From Anaerocolumna sp. AGMB13025 (GTDB taxonomy: Bacteria; Bacillota; Clostridia; Lachnospirales; Lachnospiraceae), in NCBI RefSeq assembly GCF_029689925.1, contig NZ_CP121445.1, positions 15,001-79,000 of the forward strand: a stretch of 64,000 nt of DNA. The letters are read 5' to 3'. Positions within the stretch are counted from its first letter, which is position 1; each line of letters starts with the position of its first letter. Shown here piece by piece: positions 18,452 through 27,627 of this stretch. The notes under the pieces were generated by a model. That model did not search any database, had not been told where the DNA came from, and saw nothing but the letters and a program-made list of their open reading frames with translations. Position numbers and translations under genes: made by a program.

Positions 18452-19369
18452 ATGGATCTACCTATGTTTTACAACGAAGAAGAAGAGTGGAAGAAAGTCA
18501 TGCTAATGTATGATTCTGCTCTAAAAGAAGTAAATACAAAACTTGAAATATTAAATGAAGAATTCAAATTGAATCATCAATATAATCCGATAGAGCATAT
18601 TACCTCACGTATGAAATCGCCTCAGAGCATTGCCAAGAAGTTAAGGCATAATGGCAGGGAACTAACCGTTGAGAATATTGTAAAGTATGTTAATGACGTT
18701 GCAGGTATCCGTATTATCTGTTCCTTTACCTCAGATATTTACCGGATAGCGGATTTAATTGCAAAACAAAGTGATGTCCAGGTATTGAAGGTAAAAGACT
18801 ATATTATGTTTCCAAAGCCCAACGGCTATACCAGTTACCATATGATTATCTCAGTACCTATTTATTTATCAAATACCATGATTAATGTAAAGGCAGAGAT
18901 CCAGATAAGGACCATTGCCATGGATTTCTGGGCAAGCCTGGAACATAAGATCTATTATAAGTTTGAAGGGAATGCCCCTGAGAGAATCCGCAAGGAATTA
19001 AAGGAATGTGCCGATATTGTGTCTTTTCTGGACCATAAGATGTTAACGCTGAATGAAGAGATTAAATTATACAATCATGAAGATGAATTAGAACAATATA
19101 AGGAAATTCTATCGGAAAACTTTCAGAGTATGATGAGGGAATCCTACGGAACTATTGTAGAAGATGATAATGAAGAAACTGATATCCATGAGATAAAAGA
19201 AACGGTAAAACTGGAAACTGTGGAGGCCATATATCAGACAGCGGTATATAAAGAGGAACCGCTTGAGATACAAAGCGAACCGAATAATACCAACAAAGCA
19301 GAAACCGGAAAGAAAAAGGAAGATAAAAAACCCGACGGAAAACATGCCAAGTTTTTCAGACTGAGATAA
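18452..19369 (+). CDS. small alarmone synthetase (RelQ-like) with C-terminal extension
   Basis: This GTP pyrophosphokinase-family protein makes (p)ppGpp from ATP and GDP or GTP. The RelA/SpoT synthetase domain covers about residues 40-170: SRMKSPQSIAKKLR (52-65), VAGIRIICSF (83-92), KPNGYTSYH (122-130) and EIQIRTIAMDFWASLEHK (149-166). There is no HD hydrolase and no TGS or ACT domain, so it is a single-domain synthetase. At 305 aa it is about 80-90 residues longer than typical RelQ; the extra tail (about 215-305) is charged, Glu/Lys-rich and probably disordered. AAGGAGGAG precedes the ATG. It is a single-gene unit ending at a terminator at 19624. Confidence 0.9.
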   Translation: MDLPMFYNEEEEWKKVMLMYDSALKEVNTKLEILNEEFKLNHQYNPIEHITSRMKSPQSIAKKLRHNGRELTVENIVKYVNDVAGIRIICSFTSDIYRIADLIAKQSDVQVLKVKDYIMFPKPNGYTSYHMIISVPIYLSNTMINVKAEIQIRTIAMDFWASLEHKIYYKFEGNAPERIRKELKECADIVSFLDHKMLTLNEEIKLYNHEDELEQYKEILSENFQSMMRESYGTIVEDDNEETDIHEIKETVKLETVEAIYQTAVYKEEPLEIQSEPNNTNKAETGKKKEDKKPDGKHAKFFRLR

Positions 19370-19439
19370 TCATAAACACCCCGTATTGTGATATTTTTTG
19401 TAATGACTAAAAATACTTATTTTTATGTGTTACATTATA

Positions 19440-19592
19440 ATTGGTAATTGCGAAACTATTTAGTTCTCTGAGTATACCCTACAATTAATACGAATTTCAT
19501 AGCTTCAGTTGCCCTCTGGGCAAGATTCAGCTCTGAAATTGTATTAATTGCAGGGTATATAGATAAAATAGTAGAGTTTCGCAATTACCAAT
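19440..19592. mobile_element. 153-bp palindromic miniature element (MITE) with TTATA duplication
   Basis: The left end ATTGGTAATTGCGAAACT matches the inverted right end exactly for 18 bases. Weaker pairing continues inward (GTATACCCTACAATTAATAC with GTATTAATTGCAGGGTATA), so nearly the whole element can fold on itself. The five bases TTATA occur directly on both sides (19435-19439 and 19593-19597) as a target duplication. It contains no frame. It lies between the alarmone synthetase stop and its terminator. Confidence 0.85.
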
Positions 19593-19623
19593 TTATATTA
19601 TAAAGTATGAGGATATAAAAATT

Positions 19624-19692
19624 CAGGAGACGATATCAAGAATTCAGAGCAGGTCATGTTATACTCAATTCTTGATATGACTCCTGTTTTTT
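19624..19692 (+). terminator. terminator behind the alarmone synthetase gene
   Basis: CAGGAG-AC-GATATCAAGAATT pairs with AATTCTTGATAT-GA-CTCCTG and runs into TTTTTT (19687-19692). The stem is long with one small internal mismatch. The miniature element at 19440 was inserted between the gene and this stop. Confidence 0.8.
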
Positions 19693-19803
19693 AATTACCT
19701 CAAAACTTATCTATTCACCAATCCTAATTATAAAAATTAAGAAAAACAAAAACATTTTTATATAGAAGAACTAATATTAGTAGAAGCAATGAGGTAAAAA
19801 GAA

Positions 19804-20808
19804 TTATAATTTAATTTTAGAAAGAAGTCCTGCTAAGCCGGTGGAAGCTTCTCCGCCGCTGGTGTATTCAAAAGGGACTTCGTCCACATTCTCAAGGACT
19901 TCTGCTTTTTCTTCTACAGCTTTCATGCTAAGGCTTACTTTACCATCTTTTACTTCCAGAATTTTAACAGTAACTTCATCTCCTTCTTTAATTATTTCGT
20001 TTGGAGTTTTAATGCGTTTGCCGCAGATCTGTGATATGTGAACCAAACCGGATAACCCTTCTCCGATATTGATAAAAGCACCGTAAGGAACGATTTTTTC
20101 AACAATGCCTTTTGTAATTAAACCAACTTGAAGTCTTGATATTTTACTGTTCTTATCCTCAAGGGCTTTATCACGTTCTACTTCTTTACCGGAAAGCACT
20201 AGTTTTTTGCTATCTTCGTCTACGGTGATTACGATTACGGAAATTTCTTTATTCATCCAGGAGTCTAAGTCTTCCACGTAACTTAGGGATAATTGGGATG
20301 CGGGTATAAAACCGCGAATACCTTCTAAAAAGGTTACTACACCGCCATTAACGGTCTGTGCTATTTTAACCTTTAAGATAGTTCTTTTTTCCATATACTC
20401 TTTAAGAGTTGCCCAGGACAATACATTGTCAGCTTCTTTTTTGGATAACAGAATATTGCCTTGTCCGTCATCTTCCTTTAGTACAACACTATTTATTTCC
20501 TGACCAATTACTACATCGGCTTTAATGGAAAAACGGGGATCATTGCTTAGATCCTCAAGTCTTATAATACCTTCTGCATAATAGCCTAAATCAACGGTTA
20601 CTTCGGTATCAGAGATGCCAATAACCGTCCCTTTTACAAGCTCCCCTTCGTTGATTTTAATAAAAGATTTGTTAATCTGGTCTTCAAAATCCCCCATGGA
20701 TGGTGTGACTTCCTGGCTGGATTCCTCAGAGACGGTATCAGATACCATATCTGTAGTAGTTTCAGCAGTTATTTCCTGTGTTACGTCCGATTCATTTTGA
20801 TTCAACAT
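19804..20808 (-). CDS. S1 RNA-binding domain protein (RpsA-like)
   Basis: This 334-aa protein starts with an acidic, Ser/Thr-rich segment of about 50 residues. Three S1 domains follow at about 54-122 (GELVKGTVIGISDTEVTVDL), 140-208 and 225-296 (VGLITKGIVEKIVPYGAFIN). Low-GC Gram-positive bacteria carry short S1 homologues of this kind that bind single-stranded RNA and may help mRNA on the ribosome. The middle domain is divergent. It has its own promoter at 20856-20885 and appears to be transcribed alone. The name rpsA is tempting, but true S1 function in this group is uncertain. Confidence 0.85.
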   Translation of the reverse strand: MLNQNESDVTQEITAETTTDMVSDTVSEESSQEVTPSMGDFEDQINKSFIKINEGELVKGTVIGISDTEVTVDLGYYAEGIIRLEDLSNDPRFSIKADVVIGQEINSVVLKEDDGQGNILLSKKEADNVLSWATLKEYMEKRTILKVKIAQTVNGGVVTFLEGIRGFIPASQLSLSYVEDLDSWMNKEISVIVITVDEDSKKLVLSGKEVERDKALEDKNSKISRLQVGLITKGIVEKIVPYGAFINIGEGLSGLVHISQICGKRIKTPNEIIKEGDEVTVKILEVKDGKVSLSMKAVEEKAEVLENVDEVPFEYTSGGEASTGLAGLLSKIKL

Positions 20809-20855
20809 ATTTTTCTCCTATCTGAGCTTAACAAGCACTAAAATTAATTAAATTT

Positions 20856-20885
20856 ATTATACCATAAAAATTTAAGTTAATTCAA
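20856..20885 (-). promoter_or_regulatory. sigma-A promoter of the S1-domain gene
   Basis: On the minus strand TTGAAT (20885-20880) and TATAAT (20861-20856) are 18 bases apart, about 50 bases upstream of the ATG at 20808. Confidence 0.65.
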
Positions 20886-20914
20886 GGGTTGAAATCAGCT
20901 AAGAACAGGTTGGT

Positions 20915-21550
20915 TTATCCACTCAGGCTGCCGTTGTCCATCTCATAAACTTTATCACATAAAACCTCAATGTCTTCGTGATTATGACTGGCGATAATTA
21001 ACGTTTTGCCTTCACCTTTTAATTTAAGGAAAAGCTTCCGCATTTCATCAACACCGTTATTATCTAATCCATTCATTGGTTCATCCAATATCAGAATATC
21101 CGGATGTTCCATAATAGCCTGAGCGATTCCAAGCCGCTGCCGCATACCGAGCGAATAACGGCCAACGTGCTTTTTGCTGTAGGGATCAAGCCCGACCAGT
21201 ATCATGGCATCCTTCACTTCATCTAGTCCGATTTTCCGATTGATGGAAGCGAGACTCATTAGGTTAGCAAACCCCGATGAGTTACGCAAAAAACCAGGAG
21301 ATTCGATTATAAAACCAATGCCTTTCGGAAATTGTGAACCGTATCGTACCTGCTTGCCCTGAACAAATATTTTACCCCTTGTAGGGGGAACAAAACCACA
21401 AATGCACTTCATCAGCATGGTTTTGCCAGAACCATTACGACCGACTAGTCCGTAAATGCTGCCTGAAGGGAAATCTACACTGACATTATTTAGTACCGTT
21501 TGCGTTTTGAATTGTTTTGTAACACTTTGAACAGAAATAATAGTATCCAT
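20915..21550 (-). CDS. ABC transporter ATP-binding protein
   Basis: This 211-aa ATPase subunit has Walker A GRNGSGKT (37-44), a signature YSLGMRQRLGIAQ and Walker B ILILDEPMNGLD. It is short for the family and ends soon after the H-loop region (IIASHNHED). It is the last gene of a six-gene operon with two membrane proteins, a lipoprotein and a two-component pair, and an AGGAGG ribosome site lies just behind the preceding permease gene. Such sets often export or give resistance to peptide antibiotics; that role is inferred from layout. Confidence 0.9.
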   Translation of the reverse strand: MDTIISVQSVTKQFKTQTVLNNVSVDFPSGSIYGLVGRNGSGKTMLMKCICGFVPPTRGKIFVQGKQVRYGSQFPKGIGFIIESPGFLRNSSGFANLMSLASINRKIGLDEVKDAMILVGLDPYSKKHVGRYSLGMRQRLGIAQAIMEHPDILILDEPMNGLDNNGVDEMRKLFLKLKGEGKTLIIASHNHEDIEVLCDKVYEMDNGSLSG

Positions 21551-21555
21551 AAAGA

Positions 21556-22428
21556 TTACCTCCTCTTTTTCAGTTTTTGGAGACCCAGAGCTGTCAGGTA
21601 TTGTATTTTTTCACCAAAGACGCAGGTAACTAATAGAAGGCTGAGGGAGATGACGAAAAAACAAATGGAATAATGAAGTGTAATACCACCTAATTGTTGA
21701 TTAAGCCCTGTCATAGAAGCAAGCTGTGCCAAAGTAAGAGGCGAAAACTTATAGGATGAAAAAGCCCATTCATTGGCAAAAGTAATGTCCAGGAGCACAA
21801 CGCCAGCCGAAGAAAACGTTCCAATTGGTTTTAAGGTCAACAGATTACCTGCAAAGGTAAGCAGTCCCAGCCATGCAGCACATGCCCATTCCAAAAGAAA
21901 AGTGTAAACCATTGCCTTTAGCGGCATATAGGTTCCAACCAGATAATCACTGACCCCAAAAGCAATACCATACTGGCTGCCTAGATTTGTTTTTCCCAAA
22001 GTATTTATAATTTTCCCCCAGCTTTCACCAAATTCCATATGAGGAAATAATGCAAGTGTGCTGACCATCACAATCATCAGTATAAAGAGAAAGGATAGGG
22101 CAAGGATATATATAACATGACCGATTGTCCACGATAACCGCCCGGAGCGGTATTTAAAATAGATCGTTCCTTCGGTTGTAAAAGGTGCATCACAAAATAA
22201 TACTATGATTGCTCCCATAAACACAAGCTGGCAGATGAAGTCATTTACCAAATGAGGGAATAAATAAGGGCGGCATAGTATACCCAGTGCAGCAGACAGT
22301 TCAGAAACCTTTTCAACATTGGAGTATACAAAGATTGCAGTCAATGTAAAAATAAGCGGAACCCGTGCAGACGAAAAGGATAAGCGAAAGCGGTATAAAA
22401 ACACACGCAGACTTTTAGCTAAGACCAT
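21556..22428 (-). CDS. ABC transporter membrane protein
   Basis: The 290-aa protein has about six hydrophobic segments and no soluble domain, as expected of an ABC-2-type permease partner for the following ATPase. It starts inside the end of the preceding permease gene (14-base overlap) with an AGGAGGGG site before the ATG, so translation is coupled. I do not recognise a specific family, and the substrate is not visible. It is probably one half of a two-permease membrane unit. Confidence 0.8.
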   Translation of the reverse strand: MVLAKSLRVFLYRFRLSFSSARVPLIFTLTAIFVYSNVEKVSELSAALGILCRPYLFPHLVNDFICQLVFMGAIIVLFCDAPFTTEGTIYFKYRSGRLSWTIGHVIYILALSFLFILMIVMVSTLALFPHMEFGESWGKIINTLGKTNLGSQYGIAFGVSDYLVGTYMPLKAMVYTFLLEWACAAWLGLLTFAGNLLTLKPIGTFSSAGVVLLDITFANEWAFSSYKFSPLTLAQLASMTGLNQQLGGITLHYSICFFVISLSLLLVTCVFGEKIQYLTALGLQKLKKRR

Positions 22429-23242
22429 CTTGTCCCCTCCTTACCACCTTGTGGGTAAATAAAAATGTACAGCATGTAATAATTAATAAAATTGATATTC
22501 CTAAAAGTACTAATGATTCAGAAGGGTTTCCCCATTGACCACGCCCGTAAAGCAGCATTTCCAGCCGGGTATTGTTTGGTAAGAACAGAAAGCGGGAAAT
22601 CTGTATTTGCAAAAAGCAAAGTAAAAACGGTGAAGTGATTACAACATAAGTTTCTTTTACGAATGCGGATATGGCACAAGCCAATGCCCCCCACAACATA
22701 CCTGTAAGAAACATTAAAAATAGCATGGCTGCAAAATAAGGTATGCCGCCTTTTGATACCAGCAAATCATAATAGGGAATCCATTGATGTTCCGCTAAGT
22801 CAGAAGGTAAAGTCAGTTTTAACTGTGTTGATAGGAGGAGTATGAAAATCAGATTGCCTGCAAAGAGTGCAAGACCGCCGGATATGGCACTAATAATCAT
22901 TTTAGAAAAGCAATAGTTCCAGTGTCCTGTTCTGCTGATAAGATAAGGTGTCACGCCTGATTGCCTTTCTGTTATATACCCTGTGGAATAGGGAAGAGCC
23001 GCTATCATAGCAAATAGATACCTCGTAAATGCGCCTCCAAAAGCTACTGCGTTAAAATAAAAATAAAAAACACTGGTGGTATCCTCTGCGATATCAGGAC
23101 TGGTGAAGAACGTATTCCATAAAGTACTATAATTATCGAATATAAGGCAGGTCATCACAGCAAGTACCGAAGTTATAAAGGGCAGTTGAAAAGCCCTTTT
23201 TATGTCTGCTTTGAGGATACGAAAAAAAACGTTACCCTCCAT
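22415..23242 (-). CDS. ABC transporter membrane protein
   Basis: This is a 275-aa polytopic membrane protein with about six hydrophobic helices, beginning MEGNVFFRILKADIKRAFQ. The ATG at 23242 is chosen because it overlaps the lipoprotein stop by 11 bases. An upstream start at 23284 would add 14 residues and overlap more. With its neighbour it probably forms the membrane part of the ABC transporter. No specific family is recognised beyond general ABC-2 permease character. Confidence 0.75.
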   Translation of the reverse strand: MEGNVFFRILKADIKRAFQLPFITSVLAVMTCLIFDNYSTLWNTFFTSPDIAEDTTSVFYFYFNAVAFGGAFTRYLFAMIAALPYSTGYITERQSGVTPYLISRTGHWNYCFSKMIISAISGGLALFAGNLIFILLLSTQLKLTLPSDLAEHQWIPYYDLLVSKGGIPYFAAMLFLMFLTGMLWGALACAISAFVKETYVVITSPFLLCFLQIQISRFLFLPNNTRLEMLLYGRGQWGNPSESLVLLGISILLIITCCTFLFTHKVVRRGQDGLS

Positions 23243-24410
23243 AAGCCAAATCCGCTCCTGTAATGGCATTAATCCGCTCGGCACTGTCTAATTCTCTCTC
23301 CTCCATCTTACCGGTTTCGTCGTCAAAGCTTGCCAAACGAAAGCACCAATACGGTGTCAAGGTAACCGGTGCATCGGGTTTTTGATTATTGTTATCGGAT
23401 ATCGGAATATATTCCAACCAAACCTCTGTAATGCATTGTTTACCAAAGCGGACGGTATCTTCGTATTTCTCCACAAGCTTACTAAGGGCTTGTTCCCCGG
23501 AAATAATTGCTCGGGGTTTTGATGTAGTTCCGTTTGCACTAATGCCACCCGCTATTGAAAAATACCGCAGGCCTTTTGACGTAACCAGCATAGCTGCTTT
23601 TGCTGATAGAGGAGCAAGACCATCACTTGCAGAAGCTATGGACGGCTCCTTGTCCTGATTAAAGATAGGAATATTCTGATATTGAAAGGAGAAGGTGAGC
23701 AGGTACGCATCATCGCCCGCATCCAGATCCTTTAGGATAGTTGTTTTTCCTATGTCTACGCCTTCCTTATAGCCGCTGTCCTTGAGAAGCTCCTTTTGCC
23801 AATTCATAATTTCCTCGGCCTCAAGTCCCACGATTTGCTCGGAATTAATATCCATGAGACCTAACTTTTTAATCAAGTCTTCTCCTTGCTTTACTGCGTC
23901 CTTTGGGGACATAAAAGACAAGGGTCTGGGCTCTTTCTGGGGGTGTACACTACCGTAGTTTTGAATCACATCAAAAATGTCCTCATCTTTTGCAGGAGTT
24001 TCCGAATCAAAGGAAAGCTGTCCGCTGCGATGGAAGATTTCCTGACCACCTTTCATGGTAAGAAGAAATCCTTTGGGATCATAGTGGTCCTTTGCTTGTG
24101 TTCTTATTTCCCGCTCCCCCTCCTGTAAAAACAAGGCAATTGCATTCGTTTGTGTTATTGTCATAGGGCTTGCCTGATAAGTAGGCAGGGAAGAAAAATT
24201 AAGTATCGGGATATCCGCGTCAATTTCCAAGCCATCACATAGCTTTTTGCTCATGTGAGCCTGCTCGGACTTGTTGGAACTGCTTGGATTGGCGGGAGTT
24301 TTCTCTCCACTGTGACCTGGTGGCATATCCGATACATTAGGTGAGCTATTACAAGCGGTAAACCAAGGTAAGGATGTGCAAAGCAGAATTATAAAAATAG
24401 TTTTTTTCAT
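23232..24410 (-). CDS. lipoprotein of unknown function in a sensor-transporter operon
   Basis: The 392-aa product begins MKKTIFIILLCTSLPWFTAC, a lipoprotein signal with the lipid-modified cysteine at C20. A Ser/Pro-rich linker and a large extracytoplasmic domain without a recognised fold follow. The C-terminal half (GEQALSKLVEKYEDT, ITEVWLEYIPI, LTPYWCF) vaguely resembles regulatory domains of YycI/PepSY kind. GGAGG lies before the ATG at 24410; a longer upstream frame is not needed. Placed between the histidine kinase and the permeases, it may serve as a ligand-binding or signal-relay partner. Confidence 0.75.
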   Translation of the reverse strand: MKKTIFIILLCTSLPWFTACNSSPNVSDMPPGHSGEKTPANPSSSNKSEQAHMSKKLCDGLEIDADIPILNFSSLPTYQASPMTITQTNAIALFLQEGEREIRTQAKDHYDPKGFLLTMKGGQEIFHRSGQLSFDSETPAKDEDIFDVIQNYGSVHPQKEPRPLSFMSPKDAVKQGEDLIKKLGLMDINSEQIVGLEAEEIMNWQKELLKDSGYKEGVDIGKTTILKDLDAGDDAYLLTFSFQYQNIPIFNQDKEPSIASASDGLAPLSAKAAMLVTSKGLRYFSIAGGISANGTTSKPRAIISGEQALSKLVEKYEDTVRFGKQCITEVWLEYIPISDNNNQKPDAPVTLTPYWCFRLASFDDETGKMEERELDSAERINAITGADLAYGG

Positions 24411-24506
24411 ATAGAAAAGCCTCCTTATTTGTTCTGCTTTTAGGATATAAAAGACACCTGAACAAAATAGGAGGGTAAATCTTATCAAATTCTTAAATTT
24501 TCAGAT

Positions 24507-25601
24507 TTACTTTGGAAGACAAATGTCAAAAGCTGTGCCGTCAAATGTCTGCCGGGCAGTAAGTGTTCCATCATGTAATTGTATAATACTCCGGCTGATA
24601 GGTAAACCAAGACCTGAGCCACCGGTTCCTTTAGCGCGGGATTTTTCAAGTCGATAAAGTTTATCAAAGATATTCTCAAGTTCACTGGCAGGGATGGGGT
24701 TTGCGTGGGTGGTAAAGGAGATATATATTTTTTTGTTATCTGCTTTTGCTTCAATGTCAATATATTTTCCTTCTTTGGCATAGCGGATGGCATTACCGAT
24801 TAAATTATCAAATACTCTGGCTATTAAATCCCCATCTGCCTGAATGGTGGATACAGATTTATCTAAATAGAGGCGTATTTCCATGTTGGCCTCATTAAGC
24901 TGAGGATACAGTTCATCCTGCTTCTGATGGAGGAATTTTATTAGGTTAATCTCTTTTTTGTTCAAAGTAATCGTGTTCATGGTAAAGTTTGCAACGTCAA
25001 AAAAAGATTCAACAAGGGTTTCCAACTGTTCTGATTTTTTTAAGGCAATCTTTGCATATTTTGCGGAGAGTTCCGAATCAAGCTGTCTCTCGCTGATAAA
25101 CGACAGGTAACCGATAATTGATGTAAGAGGTGTTCTCAAATCATGGGCAATATTTATGATAAAATCGTTCTTGGCCTGTTCGGCTTCCTTACGTTCTCCC
25201 TGGCTGTCCTGCACCTGTGCAGCCAAGGCGTTGATACCCTGTTCAATTTGACCTAAGCTATCCTTGTAGTCGTTAGGCAGCAATACACGGAAGCTGCCCT
25301 CACGCATTTGCCAAACAGCAGATGAGATTCCACTCATGCGCTTTGTTGTCCGTCTGGTAAAAAGCCACATAAGGATAACTGCAATGAATAAGGTCACAGC
25401 CATATAAACAAGGCACCAGCCAGGACTAAAAAGACCTTCTGCAACCGATACCAGCCACCTCACTTCCAGGCGAACAAGGGCATTATCAAAGAGTTTATAA
25501 TACCCGTAAGCAAGCACCAATGTTGCAAGACTACCAAGAAAAAGACTAAGGATAGCATATAATAGTATTATTAGTGTGAATTTCCAAAATTTATTTTTCA
25601 A
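24507..25601 (-). CDS. sensor histidine kinase (VanS-like layout)
   Basis: A membrane kinase with two transmembrane helices (about 9-33 and 62-82), a short loop outside, a HAMP-like linker and the H box INIAHDLRTPLTS with H153. The ATPase domain carries NLIGNAIRYAKEG and GGSGLGLPIS. No ATG lies at the expected position. A TTG at 25601, overlapping the regulator stop by 11 bases and behind GGAGTGGGG, is the best start; an upstream start at 25655 is the alternative. It pairs with the regulator and probably controls the downstream transporter genes. Confidence 0.85.
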   Translation of the reverse strand: MKNKFWKFTLIILLYAILSLFLGSLATLVLAYGYYKLFDNALVRLEVRWLVSVAEGLFSPGWCLVYMAVTLFIAVILMWLFTRRTTKRMSGISSAVWQMREGSFRVLLPNDYKDSLGQIEQGINALAAQVQDSQGERKEAEQAKNDFIINIAHDLRTPLTSIIGYLSFISERQLDSELSAKYAKIALKKSEQLETLVESFFDVANFTMNTITLNKKEINLIKFLHQKQDELYPQLNEANMEIRLYLDKSVSTIQADGDLIARVFDNLIGNAIRYAKEGKYIDIEAKADNKKIYISFTTHANPIPASELENIFDKLYRLEKSRAKGTGGSGLGLPISRSIIQLHDGTLTARQTFDGTAFDICLPK

Positions 25602-26286
25602 TTTTATACCCCACTCCCCATACGGTATGGATGTATTTGGGCTTTCTGGCGTCATCGCCTAATTTCTCCCGTAGTTTTCTAATGTGCACCATAATTGTAT
25701 TATCTTGTTCATAGGCAGCTTCTTTCCAGACCTTTTCAAAGATAGTCTCAGAGCTGAAGACCTGTCCCCGGTTTTGCACCAGCAGCAGAAGAATGTCAAA
25801 TTCCTTGGGTGTGAGCTGACAGGGTGTTTCCCCCTTCGTTACCGTGTGTTCCAGGGTGTTGATGCTTAGATCCTTAAGGACAATTGTTGTTCCATGGTTT
25901 TCGTTATGAGGATTAAGCTGGGTGAATCTGCGCATTTGTGCCTTGATTCTGGCAACTAATTCCAAAGGGTGAAAGGGTTTTGTTATGTAATCATCTGCAC
26001 CGATTGTCAGACCTTGAACCTTGTCTATGGGATTCGTTTTGGCAGTCACCATTATGACAGGTATATTGGAGTATTCACGCAGGTTTTTGCAAATAGTCAA
26101 ACCGTCTAAATGAGGCATCATAATGTCTAGCACTAAAAGGGAAATATCATGATTGTGTAAAAGCTCGGCGCACTCTATTCCGTCATATGCCTTTAAAATA
26201 TCGTAGTTTTCTCCTATGAGATAAAGCTCGATTAAATCCACGATTTCCTGGTCATCATCTACAATTAATATTTTTGGGCGTTCCAA
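25591..26286 (-). CDS. OmpR-family response regulator (VanR-like)
   Basis: This regulator of about 231 aa has a receiver domain (LVLDIMMPHLDG holds the phospho-acceptor Asp) and a C-terminal winged helix ending HTVWGVGYKIEK. A TTG at 26286 eight bases behind GAGAGGAG is the better start; the upstream ATG at 26313 has no ribosome site. It is the first gene of the minus-strand operon regulator, kinase, lipoprotein, permease, permease, ATPase. The order and kinase type recall systems that respond to cell-wall antibiotics. Confidence 0.88.
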   Translation of the reverse strand: MERPKILIVDDDQEIVDLIELYLIGENYDILKAYDGIECAELLHNHDISLLVLDIMMPHLDGLTICKNLREYSNIPVIMVTAKTNPIDKVQGLTIGADDYITKPFHPLELVARIKAQMRRFTQLNPHNENHGTTIVLKDLSINTLEHTVTKGETPCQLTPKEFDILLLLVQNRGQVFSSETIFEKVWKEAAYEQDNTIMVHIRKLREKLGDDARKPKYIHTVWGVGYKIEK

Positions 26287-26666
26287 TTCGTTTACTCCTC
26301 TCAAATCCATCATCAGTAATCCATTTAACCCGAACTGAATAAAAGGTTTTCCGGTATTAGCCAGGTTTTCATAACAATTCTATATAAATATCCTAATATT
26401 GTCAACTTGTATTGCGGTATAGATACCTTCGTGTGACATTAAGCAGCCTTATAAATAACATAAAAGGAAAGTTATTCAATTCAGTATATGATATTACATA
26501 AAAATAGCTGTAATATACCTGTTAAAATAATCAAATTGCTATAAACTTGCATATATGTTAAAATAATTATATTAATATAAACACTATTTTATCATAAGTT
26601 AAGAGAATGCTAATTTGTAATAGTGATATCATAAATATAATACAGTGTCTGTATAAATAATAATAT
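26287..26666. other. AT-rich divergent intergenic region
   Basis: This gap separates the minus-strand regulator operon from the plus-strand sigma-like gene and must hold both promoters. I see many AT runs but no pair of -35 and -10 boxes good enough to call, and no RNA gene. Confidence 0.4.
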
Positions 26667-27572
26667 ATGAAAGGACATGTTATACCGGTAAGGAATATGG
26701 ATAATAAAAATAAATTTCAGGAAATGCTTTTAGATGTAGTCGAAGTGGCAAGAGTTCAGGGGAACCAGCTGGGAATGAACGAAATAAAAGAATTATTTGG
26801 AGATATGAGTTTAAATGAGGCTCAGTATGAACATATATTTGCTTATCTGGCGGCTAATCACATCACGATAAAAGGTTATGTGCCAGGGGAATCTGAGTAT
26901 ACAAAAGCGGTGCAAAAAGAAATGGAAGAAAGAGAAGAGGAAGTTAACCGGAAAGAGGAGGAAGCTAAAAAGGCTGCTAAGGATGGCAAAGGGTCAAATA
27001 CTCACAAAGAGGACTCGGCATATTTAAAGATGTACCTGGAGGATATTAAGGATATTAAAGAGGGAACGTGTGAAGAGGAAGAAGTTTTGCTGGAAAAAAT
27101 AGCAAAAGGTGATATGCATGCTAAAAACCGTTATATTGAGGCTAACCTCCATTATGTGGTAAGACTTGCCGCAGATTATAAAAATCAGGGAGTTACCGTG
27201 GAGGATTTAATCCAGGAGGGAAATATAGGGCTTATCAGTGCGCTGGAGACAGTGACTGCTTCCACTGACAGCAGACAGGGAAAGGAAATTGTTACGGAAT
27301 ATATCAGAAAGTTTATGGAGGCTGCTATCCTTGATCAGAAGGAGAGCACAGGCTTTGAAAAAAATATACTTAAGAAAATTAATTATATCCGGGATGCAGC
27401 AGATGAACTGGCAGAAGACCTGGGCAGAGAAGCTACGATACAGGAATTATCAGAATATATTAAAATGACGGAAAAAGAAATTACAGATATACTTAAGATG
27501 TCAGTGGAAGGAGTAAAACTGGAAAAGGACCACGGTCATACCCATATGGACCATGAGCATTCAGACCACTAA
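26667..27572 (+). CDS. sigma-70-like protein lacking region 4, with His-rich tail
   Basis: Residues of about 13-70 resemble sigma region 1.1. Residues of about 115-200 match regions 1.2-2 (YLKMYLEDIKDIKEGT, GDMHAKNRYIEANLHYVVRL, GVTVEDLIQEGNIGLISALE). Residues of about 235-285 resemble region 3 (DELAEDLGREATIQELSEY). The aromatic residues of region 2.3-2.4 that open the -10 box are missing and there is no region 4. The protein ends in DHGHTHMDHEHSDH, a probable metal-binding tail. A Glu/Lys-rich linker lies near 90-110. It may be a degenerate sigma factor or a core-polymerase binding regulator. The start is uncertain (ATG at 26667 or 26697). Confidence 0.75.
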   Translation: MKGHVIPVRNMDNKNKFQEMLLDVVEVARVQGNQLGMNEIKELFGDMSLNEAQYEHIFAYLAANHITIKGYVPGESEYTKAVQKEMEEREEEVNRKEEEAKKAAKDGKGSNTHKEDSAYLKMYLEDIKDIKEGTCEEEEVLLEKIAKGDMHAKNRYIEANLHYVVRLAADYKNQGVTVEDLIQEGNIGLISALETVTASTDSRQGKEIVTEYIRKFMEAAILDQKESTGFEKNILKKINYIRDAADELAEDLGREATIQELSEYIKMTEKEITDILKMSVEGVKLEKDHGHTHMDHEHSDH

Positions 27573-27627
27573 ACTTATAGATACTCATTGTTAGCAGGAC
27601 AATAAGCAGAAAGCAGGAGTGATTCCC

